A stretch of 64,000 nucleotides of DNA from Tulasnella sp. 424 (taxonomy: Eukaryota > Basidiomycota > Agaricomycetes > Cantharellales > Tulasnellaceae): NCBI GenBank assembly GCA_019633425.1, contig WSUB01000084.1, positions 1 to 64,000 of the forward strand. Direction: 5' to 3'. Below the pieces are notes generated by a model that was given only the letters and a program-made list of their open reading frames with translations, was not told the DNA's origin and ran no database searches. Made by a program: the position numbers and the translations under genes. How positions within the stretch are numbered: the first letter of the stretch is position 1; every line of letters starts with the position of its first letter. Shown here piece after piece: positions 31,944 through 42,237 of this stretch.

Positions 31944-34010
31944 ATGTCTCAAAATCCTAACTCATCATCTTACCCTCCGGATTACGACGAACTACCCAAC
32001 CGGCCCGGTGGACTTGCAGAAGATGTTGACTGGTCCGCAGTTAGGAGTCATACTACGCGGGGGCAACGGAAGTACGGGCCCCGAACAGACGCCTCCACAT
32101 CGTCCAGAAGCTCTGTCTCGTCTGGATTGACTGAGCAATTCTCAAGCTCGGGGTCAGATACTGTCGAAGGAGATGAGGACACTAGGTCATCGGTGAGCTT
32201 CGTTTACTCGTAAGCGATCCCTCCTGCGACTTCAAACCACTAATGGCGCTCCCCAAAGCGGGCGAATGCGGATGCCGCTCCATCTGGACTCTTTGGGAAA
32301 GCGCGACATATGATAGTGAAGCGTCGGACGAAGAAACTTTTCCTTCGGTTTACCACCCAATCCCGACACCAGACTAGAACCCCAGGTTGGCGCCGACGGA
32401 GGGATGCAGCGAATGCCCTCATCCGAATCATATCAAGTGAAGTAGGTGGAGAGGATATTGTGGCACGCCGATTTGTGAAGACGCCATTAAGACAGGAGGA
32501 AGGTGTAAAAGCCATTCTCAGCCTAGGCGCAGAAGAAAGTGACCCTTGGGTTCGTCCTTGGGGGGAAACAGACCTACCCCAGCTCCACAACTCGAATACA
32601 CTCGGCCATATCGCCCTGCAGACGTCGGGTGCGGCTGTCATTTTGCTAAACTTAGTGGTATCCCATTCAAAGGGAATAAATTTCTTCCGCGAGACTATCC
32701 CAAACATTCTTCAAATTCACGATTCCCCCGGAGCTCCCGCATACAACATTCAAGCTTCCGCTGCCTTGCCCTACCTCGCTACAGCGTTCCCTGAACAATT
32801 CGATCTCATTGACCCAACTCTTGTTCAAGATTTCGCATCATTCCTTGTTGGTACCCACAAACACCCGTCCATCTGCTGGCTGAGAGGGATCAGGATTCTC
32901 GACATTCTGATGAACCGCATCTCACAAACTCCGCCAAGACCACTGAAAGCGAAGCAAGCGATGGCCGCCAAGGTTCTACAAGTTGTGACTGAAGAAATCA
33001 CCCCGAAACCCGACGATGTGGTGTCAAGCGGAGGGATGCCCACAGAAAAGACGGAGAGAAAACATCCTTTGAGTCTTTCACTTCCTCTTAAGGCAACCGC
33101 CAGCGCCCTTTTGTTGGGAGGAGGTAGTCCTAGCGGCCTGGAGAGCATTCTTCCCGATCGCCATATCCTTCCGGGCTTTGCAAAGGCCTTATCAGACCTC
33201 TGCAAGTGGAGCCTCGACATCGACACCGCTTTGGCGTTGAAGACACTAGCTCTAATGCGGGATATTCCGGAAGTCAAATCCTTTCTTTCGACGGCAGATC
33301 TCGACAGCCTGGCGACTATCTGCGTCAAGGCTGTCCTTTATCAGTTCCCGCCGAAGGTAACCGTTTCTCGCAAGTCGGTGAGTTTGGAAATCAGTTTCCG
33401 GCCCCATTACGTAGTGAATTCTGACATTGTGCATTAGGCTGACTTTGAAATCCAAGATCTAAAGCCGGACGAGGATGCATTCGACATCCTCTGTTACCTC
33501 GGGGAACGGACATTCGCAGAAGCCTTAGAGTGGGCGCTCGAGCACCCAGTCTCTAAACCGAAAGCGCCCGATAATGACCAGTCTGGCGCTCTCCGGCTAT
33601 TGGAGCCCTTACTATGGCTCTCCAACATGCCGCCTGACATCAATATCGCCCATCGCGTTTTGGTACGAAGCGGCGCCTGCAACTTCCTCGCCAAAATCAT
33701 CTCCTCCCCAGTTTCTCCGACTTGGAAATGGGAAGAGAGGGAAGTTTGGCGAGCCAAAGGCCAAGCCATGACGTGCCTCGGCAATATCATAGAAAGGATG
33801 GACAAATCGCAACTAGGCGATTATGTCACGAAGGAGATGGTTGACGATGTTGTGGCGATCAAGACCGACGAGGAGGCGCCTTTGGCGCAGCGCGACCAAG
33901 CCAATTTCACTCTGGAGCGATACCAGATTGCTGCAGACCGATGCGGCATCAAATCTTACTACAGAGAGGGTGTAATTATAAAGGTTACCTCACCGGACCA
34001 GGAGGATTGA
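31944..34010 (+). CDS. Tandem family, copy 3, function unknown
   Basis: CDS join(31944..32192,32259..33377,33438..34010); 646 aa. It has the same architecture as copy 2: a Ser-rich head with TRGQRKYGPRTD, the KRRTKKLFLRF block, a helical body, a variable linker (about residue 350, containing EITPKPDDV) and the C-terminal WKWEEREVWRAKGQAM. The first acceptor differs. Other copies have AAGCAG (two AGs three bases apart), but here it is AAGCGG, so only the upstream AG can work and one extra Arg is included before GANAD-like sequence. The frame is fully open. Confidence 0.82.
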
Positions 34011-34225
34011 GACTCTGTCCCGTGTTTCGCGTTTCTTCGACATTCCCCCTGTGATCTTAACGACCTCCGCCCGCCGTCGGCTCTTTCGCATGAAGCCCCT
34101 GTTTTCACCTCGATCTGACCGTCTGCTTGTTGGTATCTCTATTGGTTTATAGTGTAATGTTCATCTGGTGTCCTTGTTGTGGTTCTTCACGTTTTCGTCA
34201 ACGTCAGTTAGTGACGACACAAGTG

Positions 34226-34395
34226 TGACCCTTGAGCAAGGCTGGTAATTATGTGGAGGAAGTTATCCATCCATCGCTCCCATCAATACAATCTGTGATT
34301 TTTATGTCTGAGTGTCCCGTACAGTCCTAAAATTGGAAGGAGGTCTATTGAACGGGGGCCTTAGGTTCATCCACGTGACTTATTGACAAGGTCAC
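34226..34395 (+). promoter_or_regulatory. Conserved upstream module, copy 4 (displaced)
   Basis: The module is well kept, starting GTGACCCTTGAGCAAGGCTG and with CACGTG at 34372-34377. It lies about 900 bp from the copy 4 start codon instead of the usual 75-110 bp, because extra DNA lies between. Confidence 0.7.
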
Positions 34396-35290
34396 GGCGT
34401 TTGCTTCACCACCTGTGCGCAATGCCATGCTTGCACGGCAAGAGCCTGCTATGTTAGAGGATCGTATTGGAGTGCATTTAGCTAAGGGGTGATGGATAAT
34501 GGTCGGACGAGCCAGATCCCAGCCCAGTCGCTAGCCCGGCCATTCAATGTTACCGCGCACTGGGAATGGCGGAGAGTGTGTGCTGCCTATGTCAAAAAAG
34601 GCCATTGCATTAGCCTTCACGAGCCGCTTGGTCGCTGGTATAACTGCAGCGACCGAGGTACCTCCCCCCCCCCCCGGCTCTTCATACATCCCCCAAATTT
34701 AGCGATACGATTGTATACTACCTGCCAGGCCTTCGCCATTGCCTGCCGCCACAACGTTAACCCAGCCGTTGGTACTATATACTCGGTTGGTTACTATTCT
34801 AATTACTCTATGGCTGTAGGAGACTGTAGGATAATGTCCAGGCGAAGGCATCGAGTTCGCCGACCGGCTCCGCCGGTCGTCGAGAAGTGTCATTAGGCCG
34901 CGTGGAGGAGAGATTGACAGAAAGACAGGGAAATAGTCTGCGGCTTAGCTGTAATCAGGATCGACACGAGGGGTTTATATATGGGAACAAAGGACAAAGG
35001 CTATGGTAAGAAGCTTGAGCACAATTGCAAAGCGGGAATTTTGCCACAACCTATGATCGCCGACCCGCCAAACTCGGCCTTAGCGAATTGACACTGCCAT
35101 TTCACAGCTCACTGGTTCTTTGTGCTGTGCTCGGTCAAACCCTTGGTCGCGGCTAGGATATTGTGACGCGATTAGCCGCCGTAAAGGTGGCGGGACTTTT
35201 GCCTGCGTCTGAATTGTCACGTGTTTGACACCTCATCCCCCTCACCAGAAGCCCCTCTACTAACGTAGCGGGAACCACCACTGACTGTGC
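34396..35290. other. Extra DNA in the copy 4 promoter, possible insertion
   Basis: This stretch has no counterpart upstream of copies 2, 3 or 5, and the copy 3 to copy 4 spacing (3360 bp) is about 730 bp larger than the normal unit. It holds several inverted repeats: GGTCGCTG/CAGCGACC (34630-34654), CGACCGG/CCGGTCG (34861-34879) and GCCTTCGCC (34729-34737)/GGCGAAGGC (34841-34849). A run of 13 C lies near 34663. I could not find clear terminal repeats or a target-site duplication, and no transposase is encoded. A non-autonomous element or rearranged filler DNA are both possible. Confidence 0.45.
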
Positions 35291-35303
35291 AGTCGCTCCT
35301 CTC

Positions 35304-37279
35304 ATGTCTCGAAGTCTTGGCTCATCGTCTTCTCCCCTGGATCAGGACGAAATTTCCAACCAGCCCAACGGACTTGCCGAAGATATCGACTGGTCCGCAG
35401 TTCGGAGTCACAAGCGGGTGCAGCGGAAGTATGGGCCCCGAACAGACACTTCCACGTCGTCCAGAAGCTCTGTCTCGTCTGGGTTAACTGAGCAATTTTC
35501 GAGCTCGGGCTCAGATACTGTCGATGAAGATGAAGGTCCAAGGTCATCGGTGAGCTTTGTTTGCTCATACGCAATCCCTCTTGCACTTCAAACCACTAAT
35601 GGCGCTCCCCAAAGCAGGCAAATGCCGAAGCCGCCCCATCAAGACTCTTTGGGAAAGCGCGACATATTTGGGTAAAGCGCCGGGCGAAGAAACTTTTCCT
35701 CAAGTTTACAACCCAATCTCGACACCAGACTAGGACCCCAGGATGGCGCAGACGTAGGGATGCAGCGGATGCCCTCATCCAAATCGCATCAAAGGAAGTA
35801 GGTGGAGAGGATATTGTGGCACGCCGATTCGTGAAGACAGCATCGAGACAAAAGGACGGTACAAACGCCATTCTCAGCCTGGGTGTTGAAGAATGCGACC
35901 GTTTCGACGCGGATCCCAACACGCCAGGCTATCTCTCCCTACAAACTTCGGGTGTGGCAGCCCGCCTGCTGAATTTAGTGGTATCCCATTCGAAGGGATC
36001 AAGTTTCTTCAGCGAGACAATTCCTGGCATTCTCCGACATGTAGATTCCAACCCCGAAGCTTCGGTCGCCATACCCTACCTCGCTACAGCATTCCCCAAT
36101 CAATTCGAACTTACTGACCCAGTCCTTGTGCAGGACTTCGCATCATGGCTCGTCACTGAATATGAGGATTCGTCTCTCTGGTGGCTGAGAGGGATCAGGA
36201 TCCTAGACCTTTTGATGAACCGCGTCTTGCCGGATGCACCAAGACAACGAGAGATGAAACGTCTAATGGCCGCTAAGGTTCTGGGAGCTGTAACTGAAGC
36301 GTTCACTCCGCCTCCCGTGGAAGGCTTTTGGGAGCCGGTAACAGACATAGGAATCGACGATCATCCTTTACGCCGATCTATACCGCTGCGGGCAGTCGTC
36401 AGTGCTATTTGGATAGCAGGAGATAGCACCAGCGCTCTAGGGAGCATTCTTCCTGACTCTCAGTGCCTTGTACGCTTTGCAAAGTGGTTGGGGACCATCT
36501 GCACAGAAACCAAGTTCGACACAGATGTTGGCTTGGCCTTGAAGGCACTAGCTCTGATGCGAGACGTGCTGGAAGTCAGAGATTTCCTTTCCATGACAGA
36601 TCTCGATGACCTGGCTGCTCACTGTGTCGAGGCTGTCTTCTTTCAGTTCCCGCGGAAAATGACTGCCCCGAGAAAATCGGTGAGCTTAAGAACCACTTTT
36701 CAGCTCACTTTTGTAGTCAATCCTGACGGAATTAATTAGGCTGACTTTGAAATCCAAGAGTTAAAGCCAGACGAGGATGCATTTGATATCCTCTGTTACC
36801 TCAAGGAACCGAAGTTTGCACAAGCCTTAGAGTCAAAATTCAAGCCTCGAGCCTCCGAGCTAGACTCGCCAAATACTGATCCCTCCTACGCTCTCCGGCT
36901 ATTGGAGCCTCTACTATGGCTCTCCAACATGCCGTCCGATATCAAAATCGCCCATCGCGCTTTGGTACAAAGCGGCGCCTGCAACTTCCTCGCCAAAATC
37001 ATCTCCTCCCCAGTTTCTCCGACTTGGAAGTGGGAAGAGAGGGAAGTTTGGCGAGCCAAAGGTCAAGCCATGACGTGCCTCGGCAATCTCACAGAAAGGA
37101 TGGACGAATCACAACTACGCGAATACGTCACAAAGGAGATAATTGACAATGTCGTGGCGATCAAGACCGACGAAGAAGCGCCTGTGGCGCAGCGCGACCA
37201 AGCCAATTTCACTCTGGAACGGTACCAGATCGTTGCAGACCGCTGCGGTATCGAACCTTATTACAAAGAGGATGTGTAG
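35304..37279 (+). CDS. Tandem family, copy 4, function unknown
   Basis: CDS join(35304..35549,35618..36679,36740..37279); 615 aa, the shortest copy. It has the same head (DWSAVRSHKRVQRKYGPRTD), basic block (KRRAKKLFLKF), body and C-terminus (WKWEEREVWRAKGQAM, ending PYYKEDV). It lacks about 15-20 residues present in copies 2 and 3 after VEECDRFDADP, a deletion shared with copy 5, so copies 4 and 5 are sisters. The coding frame is intact, but its promoter module is displaced by the extra DNA just upstream. Confidence 0.82.
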
Positions 37280-37698
37280 GCTACCTAACAAGCCTGGGCG
37301 GCCTGGTACTTTGCCCTTTGAATGGTCGGCTTCCGCGGTTTGGGATTTACGTCTCTGGCTTTGACACCTCCTCATCGGTTTGCGTCTCTTCGATATGTAC
37401 GAATTCTTGCTTTGATCTCAATAACCTCCACTCTCCGTCGACTCGCTCGCATATATCCCCCGTTTCCACCTTGAGCTAACCATCTGTTTGTTGTTACCTT
37501 TGTTCGTTGATAGTGTAGTGTTCCTCTATTGTCCTCGTTGTCGTTCTTCATGTTTTCGTCAACGAAGTTTCCCTTCATAGATAGGCCCGATTGACAGGTT
37601 GAAGGCGTGTGGGTACATGCGGCATCGGTGATGGCAACACACAGGGGATAGATATACCATGGTTTATGATGATTGTTCTCTGACGTTCAGTTTGAAGT

Positions 37699-37865
37699 GT
37701 GACCCTTGAACGAGGCTGGGAGTTCTTTAGAGGAGGTTATCCATCCATTGCTCCCGTCAATACGACCTGCGCTTTGTGTCTGAGTGTTCCATACATCCCA
37801 AATGGGAAGGAGGTCTATTGAACTGGCCTTTAGTTCATCCACGTGACTTACGGCCCAGATCGCCG
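37699..37865 (+). promoter_or_regulatory. Conserved upstream module, copy 5
   Basis: It starts GTGACCCTTGAACGAGGCTG and has CACGTG at 37840-37845, about 105 bp before the start codon. A matching GATATACCATGGTTTAT stretch precedes it here and before the copy 2 module, which shows that the homology extends further upstream in some units. Confidence 0.7.
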
Positions 37866-37948
37866 GCCCTTCGATGCTGAAGGATTACGTAACCACGTGC
37901 GGCACTAAGGCTGCAAGCGGCACCACCACTCGTCCTCTCACCGATCTC

Positions 37949-39963
37949 ATGTCTCAAAATCTTGACGCATCATCTTCCCCTTTGGATCACGACGAACTAC
38001 CCAACCGGCCTAGCGGACTTGCAGAAGATGTTGACTGGTCCGCGGTTAGGAGTCATAAGCGGGTGCAACGGAAATATGGGCCCCGAACGGACGCCTCCAC
38101 ATCGTCCAGAAGCTCTGTCTCATCTGGATTGACTGAGCAATTCTCAAGCTCGGGCTCAGATACTGCTGATGAAGATGAGGGCACAAGATTGCCGGTGAGC
38201 TTTTGATTGCTCATAGGAGTCCCTCTCGCACCTTCAAACCACTAATGGCGCTCCCCAAAGCAGGCAAATGCCGAAGCCGCCCCATCAGGGCTCTTTGGGA
38301 AAGCGCGACATAGTTGGGTGAAGCACCGGGCGAAGAAACTCTTCCTTCGGTTTACCACCCGATCTCGACACCAGACTAGGACCCCAGCTTGGCGCCGACG
38401 TAGGGATGCAGCGGATGCCCTCATGCGAATCGTATCAAATGAAGTAGGTGGAGAGGATATCGTGGCACGCCGATTTGTGAAGACAGTATCAAGACAGAAG
38501 GATGGTACAAACGCCATTCTCAGCCTGGGTGTTGAGGAATGCGACCGTTTCGACGCGGATCCCGACACGCCAGGCTATATCGCCCTACAGACTTCGGGTG
38601 TAGCTGCACGCTTGCTAAATTTAGTGGTATCCCATTCAAAGGGATCAAGTTTCTTCAGCGAGACAATTCCCAGCATTCTTCGACGTGAAGATCCCACTAA
38701 ATTCAACCCCCAAGCTTCAGCCGCCATACCCTACCTCGCTACAGCGTTCCCTGACCATTTCCATCTTACTGACCCAGTCCTTGTGCAGGACTTCGCATCA
38801 TCGCTCGTCACTATATATAGCTATCCGTCTCTTTGGTGGCTGAGAGGGATCAGGATCCTCGACATTCTGATGAACCCAGTCTTGCCGAATGCACCAAGAC
38901 AACAAGAGATGAAACATCTACTGGCCGCTAAGGTTCTGGGGGCTGTAACTCAAGCGTTCGCTCCGCCTCTCGTGTCAGCCCATCGGAAGGGGCCCACACC
39001 CCGAGCGGGTAACATGTTGAAGTATCATCCTTTACGCTGCTCAATTCCGCTGCGAGCAGCCGTCAGTGCCATTTGGATAGCAGGAGATAGTGCCAGCGCT
39101 CCAGAGAGCATTCTTCCTGACTCTCAGGACCCTGTGCGCTTTGCGTGGTGGTTGGTGAAGATCTGCACAAACCGCTTCGATACAGATGTTGGCTTGGCCT
39201 TGAAGGCGCTCGTGCTGATGCGGGACATTCCAGAAGTCAAAGGTTGGCTTTCCACGGCAAATTTCAAGGACCTGGCTGCTCGCTGTGTCCAGCTTGTCCT
39301 TTATCAATTCCCCCGGGAAATGACCGCCTCGAGGAAATCGGTAAGCTTACGAACTGCTTTAAAGCTCGCTTTTGTAGTCGACCCTGATGGAATTATTAGG
39401 CTGACTTTGAAATGCAAGAGTTAAAGCCGGACGAGGATGCATTTGATATCCTCTGTTACCTCGAGGAACCGATATTCGCACAAGCCTTAGAGTCGAAGCT
39501 CAAGCCCCCACTGGCAGCGTCCAAACTAGACTCGCTCGATAATGATCCCTCCGACTCTCTCCGGCTATTGGAGCCTTTGCTATGGCTCTCCAACATCCCG
39601 TCCGATATCAAAGTCGCCCATCGCGCTTTGGTTCAAAGCGGCGCTTGCAACTTCCTTGCCAAAATCATCCCCTACCCAGTTTCTCTGACTTGGAAATGGG
39701 AAGAGAGGGATATTTGGCGAGCCAAGGGCCAAGCCATGACGTGCCTAGGCAATATCATAGAGAGGATGGATGAATCGCAACTTCACGAACACGTCACAAA
39801 GAGGATGATCGACGATGTCGTGGCGATCAAGACCAACGAAGAAGCGCCCGAAGCGCAGCGCGACCAAGCCACTTTCACTCTACAGCGGTATCAGATTGTT
39901 GCAGGCCGATGCGGTATCGAACCGTACTACCGAGAGCTACCTAACAAGCCCAGGGGGGTTTGA
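37949..39963 (+). CDS. Tandem family, copy 5, function unknown
   Basis: CDS join(37949..38194,38264..39340,39400..39963); 628 aa. It is closest to copy 4: both have VEECDRFDADP and the LRREDP/LRHVDS region. It keeps the head, the basic block (KHRAKKLFLRF), a Pro-rich variable linker (about residue 335) and the C-terminus WKWEERDIWRAKGQAM. The end differs: after CGIEPYYRE it continues LPNKPRGV. It is the last member of the plus-strand array. Beyond it only the minus-strand relic at 47.3-47.9 kb shows family sequence. Confidence 0.82.
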
Positions 39964-40655
39964 GAATTTTACCCTGTTCAACGGATCCGCTCCAGCTGTT
40001 CAGAATTTGTGTCTCTGGTTTTGATACCCCTTCCTTTTATGTCTCTACGATATGTACTAGTTCTTCTTTTGATCTCACATGGCCACTTTTTCCACCCCAG
40101 GTCTCTCCCCAACAATCAATATCTTTCGCCCGTTGTCCATTCGTTCACATGTATCTTCTGTTTTCACCTCGATCTGGTCAAGGCTCGTGCTTGCCCACCT
40201 CCAGCTGACCATCTGTTTGTCGTTACTTCTGTTCGCTGTCGTGTAGTGCTCCTCTGTCCTTGTTGTCATTCTTTACGTTTTCGTCAACGCTGGCTCTCGA
40301 ATTTTCCGTTCATGGATGGATCCATTTGACAGAAAGGTACGTTATGGATACATGCGATGTAGATGACAGACATACAGTGGGTCGAAGCGATGCTACGTGT
40401 GTGACCTCTAACGGCCAACATAAATAAAGTGAGAACGGCGCATGGGCTGCGCGAGGTAAAGAAAGAAAGAAAGAAAGCAGAAAAGCAAGGGTAGAAAGCA
40501 TTTGGATGCTGGGAATGCGATGGAGGTAGATGCGATGAGGGAATAAATGATATGCAGGGAGAAATGTGGTCGAGACGTTCGGGTCATGATGAGTCTAAAC
40601 GTCCAAGAGAACAACAAAGAGAGACGCGTTTACAGCGCTCACTCTAGAAACCCGT
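39964..40655. other. 3' flank of the array, with GAAA microsatellite
   Basis: It contains downstream sequence shared with other units (CGTTTTCGTCAACG near 40277, also seen after copies 2-4) and a short (GAAA)n run at about 40460-40480. No gene is seen. Confidence 0.5.
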
Positions 40656-41264
40656 TCAAGCGGCAACGGACATGCGCCTTCCGGCGCCACTCCGGTTCAT
40701 AATCATGAACTGCACGCTTGTGGGCTTGGTCGCGACTTCTGGCTTTTGCAAAGCATAGCACTTGACGTCGACGGAAAAGACCTGGCTGGACTGGGTCTCG
40801 GGGAACAGCGATGGTGGTACGTCGATCTTGAACTTGAGGAAGCAAGTGTTGTCGACGATGAGGCGGTCGCCCATCTGGATGAAGGACCGAGGGCGATTGT
40901 ACGGAGTATGGGTAGGGTCCTGGTTCCACTCGATGGGCTTTTCGCCCATTCCAGGGACTGAGAAGGCAATCCCGATGGAGTAAGCGAGGTTGCGGAAGAG
41001 TGAAGCATCGAGCTCGATCTCGCCGGTCACGGTGCATACCCTAAAGGAGAACGAGTGAGTCAGCAAGTGCCCCGTGGGTGATCAAGGGGAGGGGGCTTAC
41101 GGGGACCTCGAGTCAACTTCGTACACCGGCTTGGAGAGCTCAACGCTCGGCCGGAACGGGTCTCCTGGAGAGGATGAAGGAGGAATGCACTCCTCTGGAA
41201 TCGCGTTGTATGAGGCTGCGGGGATGTAGGAGGCGGGCTGAGGACGGTAAATGGCGACAGTCAT
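40656..41264 (-). CDS. Small conserved-looking protein, function unknown
   Basis: CDS complement(join(40656..41040,41101..41264)); 182 aa. I do not recognise it. The N-terminus is Pro/Tyr/Ser-rich (YRPQPASYIPAASYN). The remainder alternates hydrophobic and polar residues (VCTVTGEIELDAS, LAYSIGIAFSVPGMG, MGDRLIVDNTCFLKFKID, VFSVDVKCYALQ), suggesting a beta-sandwich. There is no signal peptide or membrane helix. The intron is 60 nt with a GTAAGC donor and a CTTTAG acceptor. The sequence reads as a well-maintained gene. Confidence 0.75.
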
Positions 41265-42237
41265 GGTGCAGCGGTAGGGATAAGAGTCAAAGTCGGTTGT
41301 GGTTGGGCTGGGGCTGCAGAGCAGAGGACTAGAGTCCGAGTGTAAAGCGGGGAGGAAATGAGGAGAGAGAGGGGGGGAGGTTGAATAGTAAAACTCAGCC
41401 CCAAGGACGTGGGCTTTTTATGCGGCGAAAGCCTCTTGCACCGAAGAGAAAGGGGCAAGGGGCCAATGTGCGTCGACGGAAGTGGCCGCCGCTGGAAGGA
41501 TCCGAGGACCAGCAAAAAGGATCCTTTGAGCTCAATCTCGAAAGTCTCTGCCTCGTGTTAGCTGTGTAGAGTGCACCCAATGCCGCAGGGGTCTTCAGGG
41601 ACTTTGCGCTCAGTCACCCTCAGTGGAACAAGGCTAACAAAGAGACCATTTGCAGAACATCGGTGATCCAAATCGCCCGATAAGGGCTACGTGGAATCTC
41701 GATGAAAGAAAGCGTGTTGAACTCAGGAAGGGGTCCTTGTTCCCATCCATGGGAGGAACCCGTCCCCCTTTCACCAAGCCTGAATTTTGATAGGCTTTTG
41801 AGTGTCGTGAACAGTGCGGCGGTGACTTCCTCCTTTGTGCAAGCGCAGGGTCTTGTGCAAAAAGGCAAGCGGCTGAACAAAAGGAATGGGAAAAAGCGCG
41901 CAGTCCCATCCCACGCCCACGGTCCACGATTGGACCCTGACCCGGTCTACCACGCGACATTCCCCTCCTGACGATCACTTACACAGCCGGCGAGTTGCGA
42001 GGTTAAATGACCAAATGTACAGAATGTGATTATGACCTATGCAAACACGAGAGAGAGGAGAGAGGATACCCAGTTGAGTGGTCTAGCTACAAGGATGAGG
42101 GGGCGGCACGTTGAATGGCCCCAATTTTCGGTGGGATGAGAGAACGTGTTGAATCTTCCAAAGCGAGAAAAAGGAAATCAATAAGAGACCGAGAAAAAAT
42201 AGAAGAACGATCCAAAATCAGAGATCAAAGGCCTCTC
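41265..42237. other. Intergenic, 973 bp
   Basis: It is the upstream region of the small gene and the downstream region of the SHMT gene. Short ORFs on both strands lack motifs. GGATCC sites flank a short purine-rich stretch near 41500. I see nothing else. Confidence 0.45.

Noticed and set aside
34489..34896. 135-codon open frame in the copy 4 promoter insertion, as a possible transposase
   Set aside because: No DDE/HNH or zinc-finger motif is present, it is composed of inverted-repeat sequence, and it has no continuation.
29327..39963. Reading the tandem copies as a retrotransposon cluster
   Set aside because: They keep introns and promoters, have no LTRs, poly(A) tails or reverse transcriptase, and lie head to tail as ordinary gene duplicates.
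40455..40485. (GAAA)n run considered as a telomere-like or regulatory repeat
   Set aside because: It is too short, and the unit does not match fungal telomere repeats; an ordinary microsatellite.
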